This document shows, one piece after another, positions 31,238 to 41,126 of a stretch of 64,000 nt of DNA; position 1 is the first letter of the stretch, and every line of letters starts with the position of its first letter. The stretch comes from Herbaspirillum sp. RTI4 (GTDB lineage Bacteria; Pseudomonadota; Gammaproteobacteria; Burkholderiales; Burkholderiaceae_D): assembly GCF_034313965.1 (NCBI RefSeq), contig NZ_JAVIWQ010000002.1, positions 372,001-436,000 on the forward strand, read 5' to 3'. The notes under the pieces were generated by a model. That model searched no databases and was not told the origin of the DNA. It saw only the letters and a list, made by a program, of their open reading frames with translations. The position numbers and the translations under genes are program-made.

Positions 31238-31414
31238 ATGAAGATAAAAATGATCCTGAGCTTGCTGTTGCTTGGCTGCGTGGGAGCGACCGTTTCCGGC
31301 TGCGGCGTGGTCGCCGCCCCCTGCCGTGTCGCCTCGGCGGTGATCAAAATGGTGCCGGTCGTAGGGGGCGTTGCGGCATTGCCTACCGATGGCTGCGCAG
31401 CAGTGATCGACTAA
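31238..31414 (+). CDS. Small lipoprotein-like protein (58 aa, DUF6726-like)
   Basis: A 58-residue protein with a hydrophobic leader (KIKMILSLLLLGCVGATVSGCG) whose VSGC is an acceptable lipobox, giving a mature peptide of about 38 residues beginning CGVVAAPCRV. Three further cysteines and the segment IKMVPVVGGVAALPTDGCAAVID resemble small Burkholderiales proteins I recall as DUF6726; function unknown. ATG at 31238 follows GAGGGAA, 5 bp after the LysR gene stop, so the two are probably cotranscribed. Confidence 0.75.
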   Translation: MKIKMILSLLLLGCVGATVSGCGVVAAPCRVASAVIKMVPVVGGVAALPTDGCAAVID

Positions 31415-31462
31415 AACTGGCAAATGCACTGGCCGATCCACTGACAAATGTGCTGACAAACG

Positions 31463-32779
31463 CTAAGACTCCACCGCATCCTGATTTTTTAACCGATGAT
31501 GCAAGCGCCGGATACCCATCCAGACCGCGCCGCACACCAGCGGCAATAACAGGCCAATGGTCTGATCGACCGGCACTGCCAGACCCCAGCCTTTGAGCGC
31601 CTTCAAGCCGTAACCGGCAAGACCCAGCCCGTAGTAAGAGATCGCCACCACCGATAGCCCCTCCACCGCTTGCTGCATTTGCAGTTGCAGTCGCGCACTG
31701 CGGCTGAGGCTGTGCAGCACGCGCTGACTTTGCCGCTCCTGCGCCAGATTGACATGGGTATGCAGCATGTCGTTGGCGCGGCTGATTTTCATCGCGATAG
31801 CTTCTTGCCGCGCTGCGACCGAGATACAGGTATCCATCGCCGGCGCCAGCCGCCGTTCCATGAATTCACCGATGGTCGGGATGCCTTCAATCCGGCGTTC
31901 GCGCAATTCACCGATGCGTGCGCCGACAATGCGGTAATACGCCTGCGCAGCGCTGAAGCGGTAGCCGGACTTGAAAGACATGCTGCGGATTTGCGCGTCG
32001 AGCCGGGAAATTTCTTGCAGCAAACTTTCGGCATCGCCATCGATCTCCAGGGTACTCATACGTACGCCAAGCGCCGTCAGGTCTTCTTCTACCCGTGCCA
32101 GCAGCGCCGTACCTTGGCGCGCATGCGGCAAAGCCAGCAGCGCCATCATCAGATAGGTTTCGATTTCGCAAATGCGCTGCACCAGCCGACCCATTTGGGA
32201 TTCCTGCAAGCCGACATCGCGGATCAGGTAACGGGAAAAGCCATCCGGCCCGATCAGAAAGTCGCTCCAGATTTCGCCGTCAGACAGGACCTTGCTGCCC
32301 ACCATGGGCAAGCTGGGAAAAATCGTTCTGAAGCTGTGATCATCGACACGGTCAAGACTGGTGCGGGCCGTCGCGATATGCGACGCAACGATGACGGCGG
32401 AGTCCAGTAGCGCCAGCCAGTCGGCGGGGACATGACGCATGGCTGTCAGGACGAAATCCGGTTGATCGTTTTCTGTGTTGTCTGCGACGACTGGCTCAAC
32501 GAAGGTATAGGTCGAAAATTCGGCGTGCTTTTCCCACTTGATGCGGAAATGGCCAAAGTCATGAAAGAAATGCTGTGCGTCGGCATGCGGCACGGCGACG
32601 CCGAAGCGTGTGCATAGCGCATCGAGCAGCACGTGATGCGAGCGTTCGCGTTCTTCGTAATGAATGGCGAGATGGGAAATCCGGGCCGGTGCGTCAAACA
32701 CCATGAAGGGGCGGGAATGGATTTCACTGGCCAGCGCCAGACGCAAGGGATGGTTCATGTGCGCGTTCAAATTGGTCAT
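31463..32779 (-). CDS. DUF3422 family protein
   Basis: 438-residue protein of the DUF3422 family, recognised from the opening MNHPLRLALASEIHSRPF and LAIHYEERERSHH. The middle (about 150-370) is predicted helical, and two hydrophobic segments near the C-terminus (about 383-403 and 408-428: GLSVVAISYYGLGLAGYGL and QTIGLLLPLVCGAVWMG) point to a membrane-anchored protein. Function unknown. ATG at 32779 overlaps the mutarotase stop as ATGA, explaining its weak ribosome site by translational coupling; the frame extending to 32872 lies inside the upstream gene. Confidence 0.88.
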   Translation of the reverse strand: MTNLNAHMNHPLRLALASEIHSRPFMVFDAPARISHLAIHYEERERSHHVLLDALCTRFGVAVPHADAQHFFHDFGHFRIKWEKHAEFSTYTFVEPVVADNTENDQPDFVLTAMRHVPADWLALLDSAVIVASHIATARTSLDRVDDHSFRTIFPSLPMVGSKVLSDGEIWSDFLIGPDGFSRYLIRDVGLQESQMGRLVQRICEIETYLMMALLALPHARQGTALLARVEEDLTALGVRMSTLEIDGDAESLLQEISRLDAQIRSMSFKSGYRFSAAQAYYRIVGARIGELRERRIEGIPTIGEFMERRLAPAMDTCISVAARQEAIAMKISRANDMLHTHVNLAQERQSQRVLHSLSRSARLQLQMQQAVEGLSVVAISYYGLGLAGYGLKALKGWGLAVPVDQTIGLLLPLVCGAVWMGIRRLHHRLKNQDAVES

Positions 32780-33723
32780 GTTTTTTCGCAAGAATGGAGA
32801 ATCATCTTGCCTTGCCAGTCCTGTCCGGGAAGAAGCTGTGTCGTCCGCAGTATGTTGCCGGACTCGACACAAAGCATGGAGGCATATTCATCGTCGCCAA
32901 AATCGCTCATGGCAAGCGCTTTTTCCTGCCAGGGATTCCACACCACCACATCGTCCATGGCGGTCTTGCGAATCTGCATGGTTCGTTGCGCGACTTCGTC
33001 GTCGATGAAAATAGCATTCCCGGTGTGCGCGAAAATAGCGTCGATTTCCTGATCGAAACGGAGTGCTGCGGCATCGCTGATACGCGCCGGCAATTCTGGC
33101 TGCTGCAAGGACAGTTGGGAAGCCCCCTGCAGGCCTCTGACTTGCGCCTGCCGGATATCGGCAACAGAGAAATACGAATGCAAAGCGAGCTGAAAATCAA
33201 ACGGCGCATCGCCGGTATTGAGAACAGAGAGGGTGAGCTGCAAGGAGGAGGAAGAAAGCGTGACGACCAGTGACAGCTCGAAATGACCGGGCCACAGATG
33301 CAGACTGAAATCGTTATGGCGCAGACGCAAAGTCACGCTGACATCGCCCTCACGCACTTCCGAGGCAACCCATTCCCACTCCAGCAAGCGTGCGAAGCCG
33401 TGTCGCGGCAAGGGTCCCTGCCCGCTGAACTGGGGCCAACAAATCGGGATGCCGCCCCGAATCGGCGCATGTTGCGCCCATGCGGACTGTCGGCTAAGGA
33501 ACAGCAGCTCTTCGCCGGCAGCGTTACGCCATGCAGTGACGTGCCCGCCATGAAGGTAAATGTCGGCACTGGCACCGGTGCGATGCTGCAGCACGATTTT
33601 TTCCATGCCTGCATGACCGGAATGCAGTTCTGCCAATCCGAACATATTCAATCCGGATTTCAATGGCGCATTGTTCGCTGCATTGTTCGCTGCATTGTTC
33701 GCTGTATTCTTGGCTGCATCCAT
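32776..33723 (-). CDS. D-hexose-6-phosphate mutarotase-like (aldose 1-epimerase family)
   Basis: Predicted to interconvert alpha and beta anomers of a phosphorylated sugar. The 315-residue protein has the YeaD-type signatures HGGHVTAWRNAAGEELLFLS, RGGIPICWPQFS and PRHGFAR with the catalytic His, and the acid/base region VVWNPWQEKA. ATG at 33723 has GAGGA 9 bases upstream; starts at 33732 and 33747 lie inside or before that site. The N-terminus is odd: a low-complexity stretch of NAAN repeats encoded by a 12-bp tandem repeat. It overlaps the DUF3422 gene by 4 bases and is downstream of the TRAP genes. Confidence 0.88.
   Translation of the reverse strand: MDAAKNTANNAANNAANNAPLKSGLNMFGLAELHSGHAGMEKIVLQHRTGASADIYLHGGHVTAWRNAAGEELLFLSRQSAWAQHAPIRGGIPICWPQFSGQGPLPRHGFARLLEWEWVASEVREGDVSVTLRLRHNDFSLHLWPGHFELSLVVTLSSSSLQLTLSVLNTGDAPFDFQLALHSYFSVADIRQAQVRGLQGASQLSLQQPELPARISDAAALRFDQEIDAIFAHTGNAIFIDDEVAQRTMQIRKTAMDDVVVWNPWQEKALAMSDFGDDEYASMLCVESGNILRTTQLLPGQDWQGKMILHSCEKT
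33668..33715. repeat. 12-bp tandem repeat inside the mutarotase N-terminus
   Basis: GCATTGTTCGCT occurs three times exactly (33668-33703) and once degenerately (33704-33715). It encodes repeated Ala-Asn residues near the N-terminus. Being in frame and a multiple of three, it could vary in copy number without breaking the gene. Confidence 0.85.
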
Positions 33724-33814
33724 ATCAGTCATTCCTCGGCCATTCACTCAATGTCAACTGGCCTGAGAATAACATCAGGGCCGGAGAAAACATCTCTCTA
33801 CCAGCCCCGAATCA

Positions 33815-35167
33815 TCAAAATACCGGATGGCCTGTAATTACCGATGGTAGCCAGGTTGAAAATGCCGGCACGTAGGTAACCAGATTAATGGCCGTCCATA
33901 TCGCGAGGTAATAAGGCCAGGCCGTTTTGGTCGCTTCGCCGATGGAAATTTTACCGATGGCGCAACCGATGAACTGCACCGTACCGACCGGTGGATGCAC
34001 CAGCCCGAGCGCGCAATTGAGCAACAACATCATGCCGAACTGCACCGGACCGACGCCCATGGCAATAGCCAGCGGCAAGAACAGCGGCGTTGTGATCAGG
34101 ATGTGCGCGGCCATGTCCAGGAAGATGCCCAGGAAAATCTGAATGATGTTGATGTACAGCAGCATCAACCAAGGCGTGGTGGTGGCATGCAGCAAGGCGG
34201 CCTCGATCGCGTCGGGAATTTCCAGATACGCCAGTTGCCAGCGCAGCATGTTGGAAACACCGATCAGCAACAGGATCACGCCCGTGGTCTTGGAGGCCTT
34301 GATGAGCGCCTTGACCAGCGTCTTGCGGTTGATCGTCTTGTAGATAAAACCCGTCAGGCATAGCGAATACGCGACGGCAATTGCGGCCGCTTCGGTGGCG
34401 GTCGCCACGCCACCCATCACGCAGCCCAGAATCACGATGATCACCATCAGACCCGGCACGGCGGCCAGGAAGGAACGCAGTACCGCGTACCAGCCTGGGA
34501 AACGCTCCAGCATGGAGCTGCCATCGGCGCGCTTTGGAAAACCATTGCGCGCGGCTTGCCAGTAAGCGGCGATCAGCATGCAGACCATGATCCAGAAGAC
34601 GGGGATCAATCCGGCAAACATCAGATCGCCAATCGATACGCCCTTGATCACATGCGTGCCTATCATGCCGGAAGCGGCTTGCGCGGCGAATGCGTAGATG
34701 ATCATGTTGTGCGAGGTCGGCATCAGCGCGCCGGTCAGCGAGGCATGCGTGGTCACGTTGACGGCGTAGTCGGCGCTGTAACCTTCGCGCTTCATCAACG
34801 GAATCATGACCCCGCCCATGGCCGACGTGTCTGCCACCGGTGAGCCGGAAACGCCACCGAACAGGGTACTGGCCACGACATTGGCGAGCCCTAGTCCGCC
34901 CTTCCAGTGGCCGACCAGATTGCGGGCAAAGTCCATGATCTTGTCGGCGATGCCCCCGTGCAGCATCAGCTCGCCGGAAAAGATAAAGAAGGGAATGGCG
35001 AGGAAGGTAAAGACGTTCATGCCCGACACCATCATCTGGATGGCGGTAGCAATCGGCAATCCTTCAACGACGTAGGTAGCAAGGCAGCTCAGGCCAATCG
35101 CAAAAGCGACCGGCACACCCAGCACCAGCAACAGCACAAAGCTGAGGCAAAGGACGGTCAGTTCCAT
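33815..35167 (-). CDS. dctM: TRAP transporter large permease, DctM type
   Basis: Large membrane subunit of a tripartite ATP-independent periplasmic transporter, 450 residues with about 12 hydrophobic segments. Family signatures are clear: FLAIPFFIFSGELMLHGGIADKI split across the first core helix, GGVSGSPVADTSAMGGVMIPLMKREGY, and NCALGLVHPPVGTVQF. It is last of the dctP-dctQ-dctM set and overlaps the small permease gene by 10 bp. The substrate is likely a sugar acid (uronate or related), judging from the uronate dehydrogenase and lactonase genes upstream. Confidence 0.95.
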   Translation of the reverse strand: MELTVLCLSFVLLLVLGVPVAFAIGLSCLATYVVEGLPIATAIQMMVSGMNVFTFLAIPFFIFSGELMLHGGIADKIMDFARNLVGHWKGGLGLANVVASTLFGGVSGSPVADTSAMGGVMIPLMKREGYSADYAVNVTTHASLTGALMPTSHNMIIYAFAAQAASGMIGTHVIKGVSIGDLMFAGLIPVFWIMVCMLIAAYWQAARNGFPKRADGSSMLERFPGWYAVLRSFLAAVPGLMVIIVILGCVMGGVATATEAAAIAVAYSLCLTGFIYKTINRKTLVKALIKASKTTGVILLLIGVSNMLRWQLAYLEIPDAIEAALLHATTTPWLMLLYINIIQIFLGIFLDMAAHILITTPLFLPLAIAMGVGPVQFGMMLLLNCALGLVHPPVGTVQFIGCAIGKISIGEATKTAWPYYLAIWTAINLVTYVPAFSTWLPSVITGHPVF

Positions 35168-35652
35168 GAGGTTGTTCCAGATTCAGAAGTAAGTAAGCTC
35201 AGCAGATGTTCGATGGCAAACAGTGCGATAAGAACAGCGGCAACAATAGGTGGAAAGTAGCGCCAGGCTTCGGAAATTCCCAATGTCGGAATGGTCGACT
35301 CGTAGGTCGATATGGCCATTTCCAGACTGCCCCAAAACAGCATCATGGCGAACGTGAGAATCAGTATCTCGGCCAGAATCGTGCAGAACGCCTGCGCTTT
35401 CAGCGGCAATTTTTTGACGACGGAATCCAGTCCAATATGCCCGGACTCGCGCACACCCGCGGCAGCGCCGAACATGGCGACCGAGATCACCAGCAGCAAG
35501 GCCACTTGCTCGACATACGGCGGTGCATCGGAGAACGCATAGCGCAGCACCACGCCATAAATCACGATCAGTCCCAGTGCCGTCAGCGCCGTGCCGGCTA
35601 CCGCCAGAATGCCTTGCGCAAGACGGATATTAATGGCCGTCAGCAAACGCAT
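35158..35652 (-). CDS. dctQ: TRAP transporter small permease, DctQ type
   Basis: 164-residue membrane protein with four hydrophobic segments. The DctQ hallmark lies in VVLRYAFSDAPPYVEQVALLLVISVAMFGAAAGVRESGHIGLD. ATG at 35652 with AAAGGAG 5 bases upstream is the start; a longer frame to 35757 lacks such a site. It follows the dctP gene by 148 bp containing a hairpin and overlaps dctM. Confidence 0.92.
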   Translation of the reverse strand: MRLLTAINIRLAQGILAVAGTALTALGLIVIYGVVLRYAFSDAPPYVEQVALLLVISVAMFGAAAGVRESGHIGLDSVVKKLPLKAQAFCTILAEILILTFAMMLFWGSLEMAISTYESTIPTLGISEAWRYFPPIVAAVLIALFAIEHLLSLLTSESGTTSWN

Positions 35653-35676
35653 GATGGCTCCTTTCTTAGTAGCGGA

Positions 35677-35705
35677 AGGGCGCACTGGGTATCCCCCTGC
35701 GCCCT
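35677..35705 (-). promoter_or_regulatory. Hairpin between dctP and dctQ
   Basis: AGGGCGCA (35677-35684) pairs perfectly with TGCGCCCT (35698-35705). It lies between the binding-protein gene and the permease genes, where such stems often lower downstream expression or protect the upstream mRNA. No T-run follows on the transcribed strand. Confidence 0.5.
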
Positions 35706-35800
35706 CCCTTATGTCCGCAGCAGCGGTATCCGTGTGCTGCGGGAGTTCTTTGTTCATGCTGACATCAGCATGATTGGGTTTTATTTGCCCTTACTTGACC

Positions 35801-37674
<1,874 letters not shown>

Positions 37675-37692
37675 CGTGCTGCCTTTAGTCGC

Positions 37693-38493
37693 TTAGCCGA
37701 ATGGTCCGGCAGCGACGAAGCCGCCGCCCTGAAATTGGGCCACCGGGTCGTTCAGATCAGGCGCGCTGGTTTTTGCATAGACGGCGTCGCGAAATACATC
37801 CGAACTGTCTTGCGGCACGTAGCCGATATGCCGCGCCAGGCGGTTGTCCCACCAGGTGACGGCGTTATCCGACATGCCGAAAATGATGCTGTGACCCACA
37901 ACCGGCGTGGTCAGGCAGGCGGCAATGAGGCGGTGCAAGTCGTCGAAACTGAGCCAGGTGGCCAGCATGCGGCGGTCCTTTGGCTCAGGGAACGAGGAGC
38001 CGATACGGATGCAGGCGGTTTCTATGCCGTAGCGATCAAAGTAGAAGCGCGACAAATCTTCACCGAAGGCCTTGCTCAGTCCGTACATGCCGTCCGGCCT
38101 TGGTGCTGCGCTGGCGTCGATGGTTTCCGACTGGCGGTAAAACCCGGTGACATGGTTGGAGCTGGCGAACACCACGCGCTTGACACCGTGTTTGCGCGCT
38201 GCTTCATAGAGGTTGTAGGCGCCGAGGATGTTGGCCTGCATGATCGGCTCGAATGCGGCCTCGACCGACACCCCGCCCAGATGGACAATCGCCTGCACGC
38301 CAGCAACCATGGCATCGACTTCGGCAGCATTGGCCAGATCGCACAGCACGACTTCTTCGCCTGCCTGGGCTGGGCCGATTTCGGCGCGGTCGCTCAAACG
38401 CAGCACGTCGCAGTTTGCCTTCAGGCGATGCCTGAGTTGTTTGCCTAATGCTCCCGCTGCGCCGGTAAGCAGCAATGTCCCGTGTGATTTCAT
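37693..38493 (-). CDS. udh: NAD-dependent uronate dehydrogenase
   Basis: Oxidises D-galacturonate or D-glucuronate to the aldaro-lactone. The 266-residue SDR-fold protein has the NAD motif TGAAGALG (residues 10-17), FASSNHVTGFY with the catalytic Ser region (109-119), and Y137-x3-K141 in MYGLSKAFGE. IVHLGGVSVEAAFE, CIRIGSSFPEP and MLATWLSFDDLHRLI are close to the uronate dehydrogenases known from Pseudomonas and Agrobacterium. ATG at 38493 follows GGATAA. It is the first gene of the leftward udh-lactonase-dctPQM set and lies behind a recognisable promoter. Confidence 0.9.
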   Translation of the reverse strand: MKSHGTLLLTGAAGALGKQLRHRLKANCDVLRLSDRAEIGPAQAGEEVVLCDLANAAEVDAMVAGVQAIVHLGGVSVEAAFEPIMQANILGAYNLYEAARKHGVKRVVFASSNHVTGFYRQSETIDASAAPRPDGMYGLSKAFGEDLSRFYFDRYGIETACIRIGSSFPEPKDRRMLATWLSFDDLHRLIAACLTTPVVGHSIIFGMSDNAVTWWDNRLARHIGYVPQDSSDVFRDAVYAKTSAPDLNDPVAQFQGGGFVAAGPFG

Positions 38494-38514
38494 TTTTATC
38501 CGTTATTGTACGTC

Positions 38515-38559
38515 GTCGTACGACTTGCGCCATTTTGCCCCATTCAGTTTCCTTGTCAA
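38515..38559 (-). promoter_or_regulatory. udh promoter with palindromic operator
   Basis: On the minus strand TTGACA (38559-38554) and CAAAAT (38537-38532) are spaced by 16 bp, a good sigma70 pattern. The perfect palindrome GTCGTACGAC (38524-38515) lies where transcription should start, as expected for a repressor site. The same octamer core TCGTACGA recurs at 38722-38729. GntR/FCD-family regulators bind short palindromes with a GTAC centre of this kind, but no such gene is in the window. Confidence 0.65.
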
Positions 38560-38588
38560 GCCCCCACTAAAGGAAATTGCTGACTTTG

Positions 38589-38602
38589 TTCCCATTTGGG
38601 AA
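38589..38602. promoter_or_regulatory. Short inverted repeat TTCCCA-TT-TGGGAA
   Basis: Perfect 6-bp arms with a 2-base spacer, 30 bp upstream of the udh -35 box. Possibly an activator or repressor site; nothing else supports it. Confidence 0.35.
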
Positions 38603-38922
38603 AAACTCTTTACCTGCGCTCTATAGAAAATCCTGTGGTTGGACAGCGAACTGACTCATTCCGACCACCCTCATTTTCCTACCGTCGATACGCGCCCGAA
38701 TAATCGTGCCGCCTCGCCATGTCGTACGATGTCCCGCTGACAATCAGCTGCTCTGGATACACTCGCAATGGATTTTGTGACCTAAGAAGCGCTGCGTGAG
38801 GCTCGCGCTTTGCGCAAACACCACCACAGGCTGGATTGATTTTGCTGGCAGACGAAGCTCGAAGACAACGCGCACCGGCAGCACCTTGGGGGAGGGTCGC
38901 CGGTGAAAAAATCCGTGCGGAA
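38603..38922. other. Intergenic region between tartrate dehydrogenase and udh units
   Basis: No gene found; reading frames here are short and unlike any family. It holds the second TCGTACGA core (38722-38729, within GTCGTACGAT) and must contain the 3' end of the tartrate dehydrogenase transcript. Confidence 0.55.
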
Positions 38923-40011
38923 TCAGCCGCGTCGGTTTTGCCCGTTCGCTTCCAGATAACTGCATACAGCGCGGGTCACTTCGACCGTGGTCGCCTTCCC
39001 GCCCAGATCGCGGGTGTGCAGCGCCGGATTGGCCGTCACATGCTCCACCGCCTGCATCACGCTGTGCGCGGCAGCATGTTCTCCCAGATGCTCCAGCAAC
39101 ATGACCACCGACCAGAAGGTGCCCACCGGATTGGCAAGCCCCTTGCCCATAATGTCAAACGCCGAGCCGTGGATAGGCTCGAACATCGAGGGATAGCGTC
39201 GTTCGGGGTCGATATTACCGGTCGGGGCAATCCCCAGGCTACCCGCCAGCGCGGCGGCCAGATCGCTCAGAATGTCGGCGTGCAGATTCGTGGCGACAAT
39301 GGTATCGAGCGTGGCGGGACGGTTGACCATGCGCGCCGTGGCGGCATCGACCAGTTCCTTGTCCCAGGTAACATCAGGAAATTCACGCGAGATTTGCAGT
39401 GCGATTTCGTCCCACATCACCATCGCATGACGCTGCGCGTTGGACTTGGTCACTACAGTAAGCAGCTTGCGCGGGCGCGATTGCGCCAACTTGAATGCGT
39501 AGCGCAAAATACGTTCGACGCCCACGCGCGTCATGATCGAAACGTCGGTCGCCGCCTCGATAGGATGGCCTTGATGCACCCGCCCGCCGACGCCGGAGTA
39601 TTCGCCTTCGGAATTTTCGCGCACGATGATCCAGTTCAGATCTTCCACGGCGCAGCGCTTGAGCGGTCCGTCAATGCCGGGCAGGATGCGGGTCGGACGC
39701 ACGTTGGCGTACTGGTCGAAGCCCTGACATATTTTCAGTCGCAAGCCCCAGAGCGTGATGTGGTCGGGAATATCCGGGTCGCCGGCCGAGCCGAACAGGA
39801 TGGCGTCCTTGCCGCGCAACGCATCCAGACCGTCCTCGGGCATCATGACGCCGTGCTGGCGGTAGTAATCACCACCCCAGCCGAAGTTTTCAAATGCAAA
39901 AGCGAAGCTGCCGTTTGCCGCCGCCAGCGCTTCCAGTACTTCTCGTCCTGCCGGGATAACTTCCTTGCCGATGCCGTCGCCGGGGATGGTTGCGATTTGA
40001 TATGTGTTCAT
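38923..40011 (-). CDS. Tartrate dehydrogenase / D-malate dehydrogenase (decarboxylating)
   Basis: NAD- and Mn-dependent beta-decarboxylating dehydrogenase of 362 residues, acting on D-malate, tartrate or a similar 2-hydroxy acid. Family features: IATIPGDGIGKEVIPAG at the N-terminus, LWGLRLKICQGFDQYANVRPTRI with substrate-binding Arg residues, VRENSEGEYSGVGGR, and TNLHADILSDLAAALAGSLG with the metal-binding Asps. FEPIHGSAFDIMGKGLANPVGTFWS closes the active site. It is longer than and distinct from LeuB. ATG at 40011. It lies next to a divergent LysR gene of the DmlR type, supporting D-malate/tartrate use. Confidence 0.93.
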   Translation of the reverse strand: MNTYQIATIPGDGIGKEVIPAGREVLEALAAANGSFAFAFENFGWGGDYYRQHGVMMPEDGLDALRGKDAILFGSAGDPDIPDHITLWGLRLKICQGFDQYANVRPTRILPGIDGPLKRCAVEDLNWIIVRENSEGEYSGVGGRVHQGHPIEAATDVSIMTRVGVERILRYAFKLAQSRPRKLLTVVTKSNAQRHAMVMWDEIALQISREFPDVTWDKELVDAATARMVNRPATLDTIVATNLHADILSDLAAALAGSLGIAPTGNIDPERRYPSMFEPIHGSAFDIMGKGLANPVGTFWSVVMLLEHLGEHAAAHSVMQAVEHVTANPALHTRDLGGKATTVEVTRAVCSYLEANGQNRRG

Positions 40012-40176
40012 GATGTCGTCCTTGTTGAGATGCGATGTAGAGGGATATTGATTTCAATACGCCAGCAATCCGGTGTGGAATCCAGCCACCATTCTGAACC
40101 ATGAAGCGCTGCGCAATACAGGGCAAAAGTGCATCCATTGTTAACCTGAATTTAATAATCGCTTTATCATGACGGG

Positions 40177-41115
40177 ATGACGACAGGCATTCAAGCAGCA
40201 GAACTGGGCTTTTTTACTACCCTCGCGACCTCGGGCAGCCTGAGTGCGGCCGCGCGTGAGCTGGGCGTCACGACGCCTGCCGTGAGCAAACGATTGGCGC
40301 TGATGGAGGCGCGTCTGGGTCTGCCGCTACTCAACCGCACCACGCGCCGCATGAGCCTGACGCCGGAAGGGGAAGTGTTTCTGGAGCATGCCCGACGCAT
40401 ACTCGGCGACATAGACGATCTGGATCAATTGCTGGCAGGCTCCGCCGGTCAACCTAAAGGTTTACTGCGCATCAATGCCACGCTGGGATTCGGCCGCCAC
40501 CATGTCGCGCCGGTTATTGCGCGCTACGTCAGACAATATCCGGAGGTCGACGTCCAGTTGCAGCTCTCTGCCGATCCGCCGCCGCTGAGCGACGATGCCT
40601 TTGATATTTGCATACGCTTCGGCGAACCGCCCGACGCTCGCGTGATCGCCCGCCATCTGGCACCGAACCGCCGCTTGCTGTGCGCCTCACCTTCGTATCT
40701 GATGGAGTACGGCACGCCGCTCGCGCCGCTCGATTTGATTTACCATAATTGCATCGGCATCCGGCAGGGTGACGATGCCTATGGCGTCTGGCGCTTATCG
40801 ACGGGCAAGGGTGCGCGGCAGAAAACGGAAACGGTGAAGGTGCGCGGCAATCTGACCACCAATGACGGCGAGATTGCCGTCAATTGGGCTATTGCCGGGA
40901 TGGGTATTGTCATGCGCGCCGCATGGGACGTTGAGCGCCATCTGGAAAGCGGCCAGCTGGTGCAGGTTCTGGAGCCTTATCACACCCCGGGCGCAGATAT
41001 TTATGCGGTCTATCCGCAACGGCACCGGCTGTCATCGCGAATCCGCTTGTTTCTGGATTTTCTGGCGCAGTCCTTTTCCAGTGCCGACGATGTGCAAGCG
41101 CGCCAACAAAGCTGA
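40177..41115 (+). CDS. LysR-family regulator, DmlR-like
   Basis: 312-residue LysR regulator with an N-terminal helix-turn-helix (about 8-65, GFFTTLATSGSLSAAARELGVTTPAVSKR in LysR register) and an effector domain of the DmlR/CrgA type (GLLRINATLGFGRHHVAPVIARYV). It is divergent from the tartrate/D-malate dehydrogenase gene across 165 bp, so it is probably its regulator, as DmlR is for dmlA. ATG at 40177 gives the expected length. Confidence 0.9.
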   Translation: MTTGIQAAELGFFTTLATSGSLSAAARELGVTTPAVSKRLALMEARLGLPLLNRTTRRMSLTPEGEVFLEHARRILGDIDDLDQLLAGSAGQPKGLLRINATLGFGRHHVAPVIARYVRQYPEVDVQLQLSADPPPLSDDAFDICIRFGEPPDARVIARHLAPNRRLLCASPSYLMEYGTPLAPLDLIYHNCIGIRQGDDAYGVWRLSTGKGARQKTETVKVRGNLTTNDGEIAVNWAIAGMGIVMRAAWDVERHLESGQLVQVLEPYHTPGADIYAVYPQRHRLSSRIRLFLDFLAQSFSSADDVQARQQS

Positions 41116-41126
41116 ATCGCAGGCGC

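Noticed and set aside
38836..40104. 422-codon open frame antisense to the tartrate dehydrogenase gene
   Set aside because: Covers the whole of a well-supported gene on the other strand; no domain or ribosome site.
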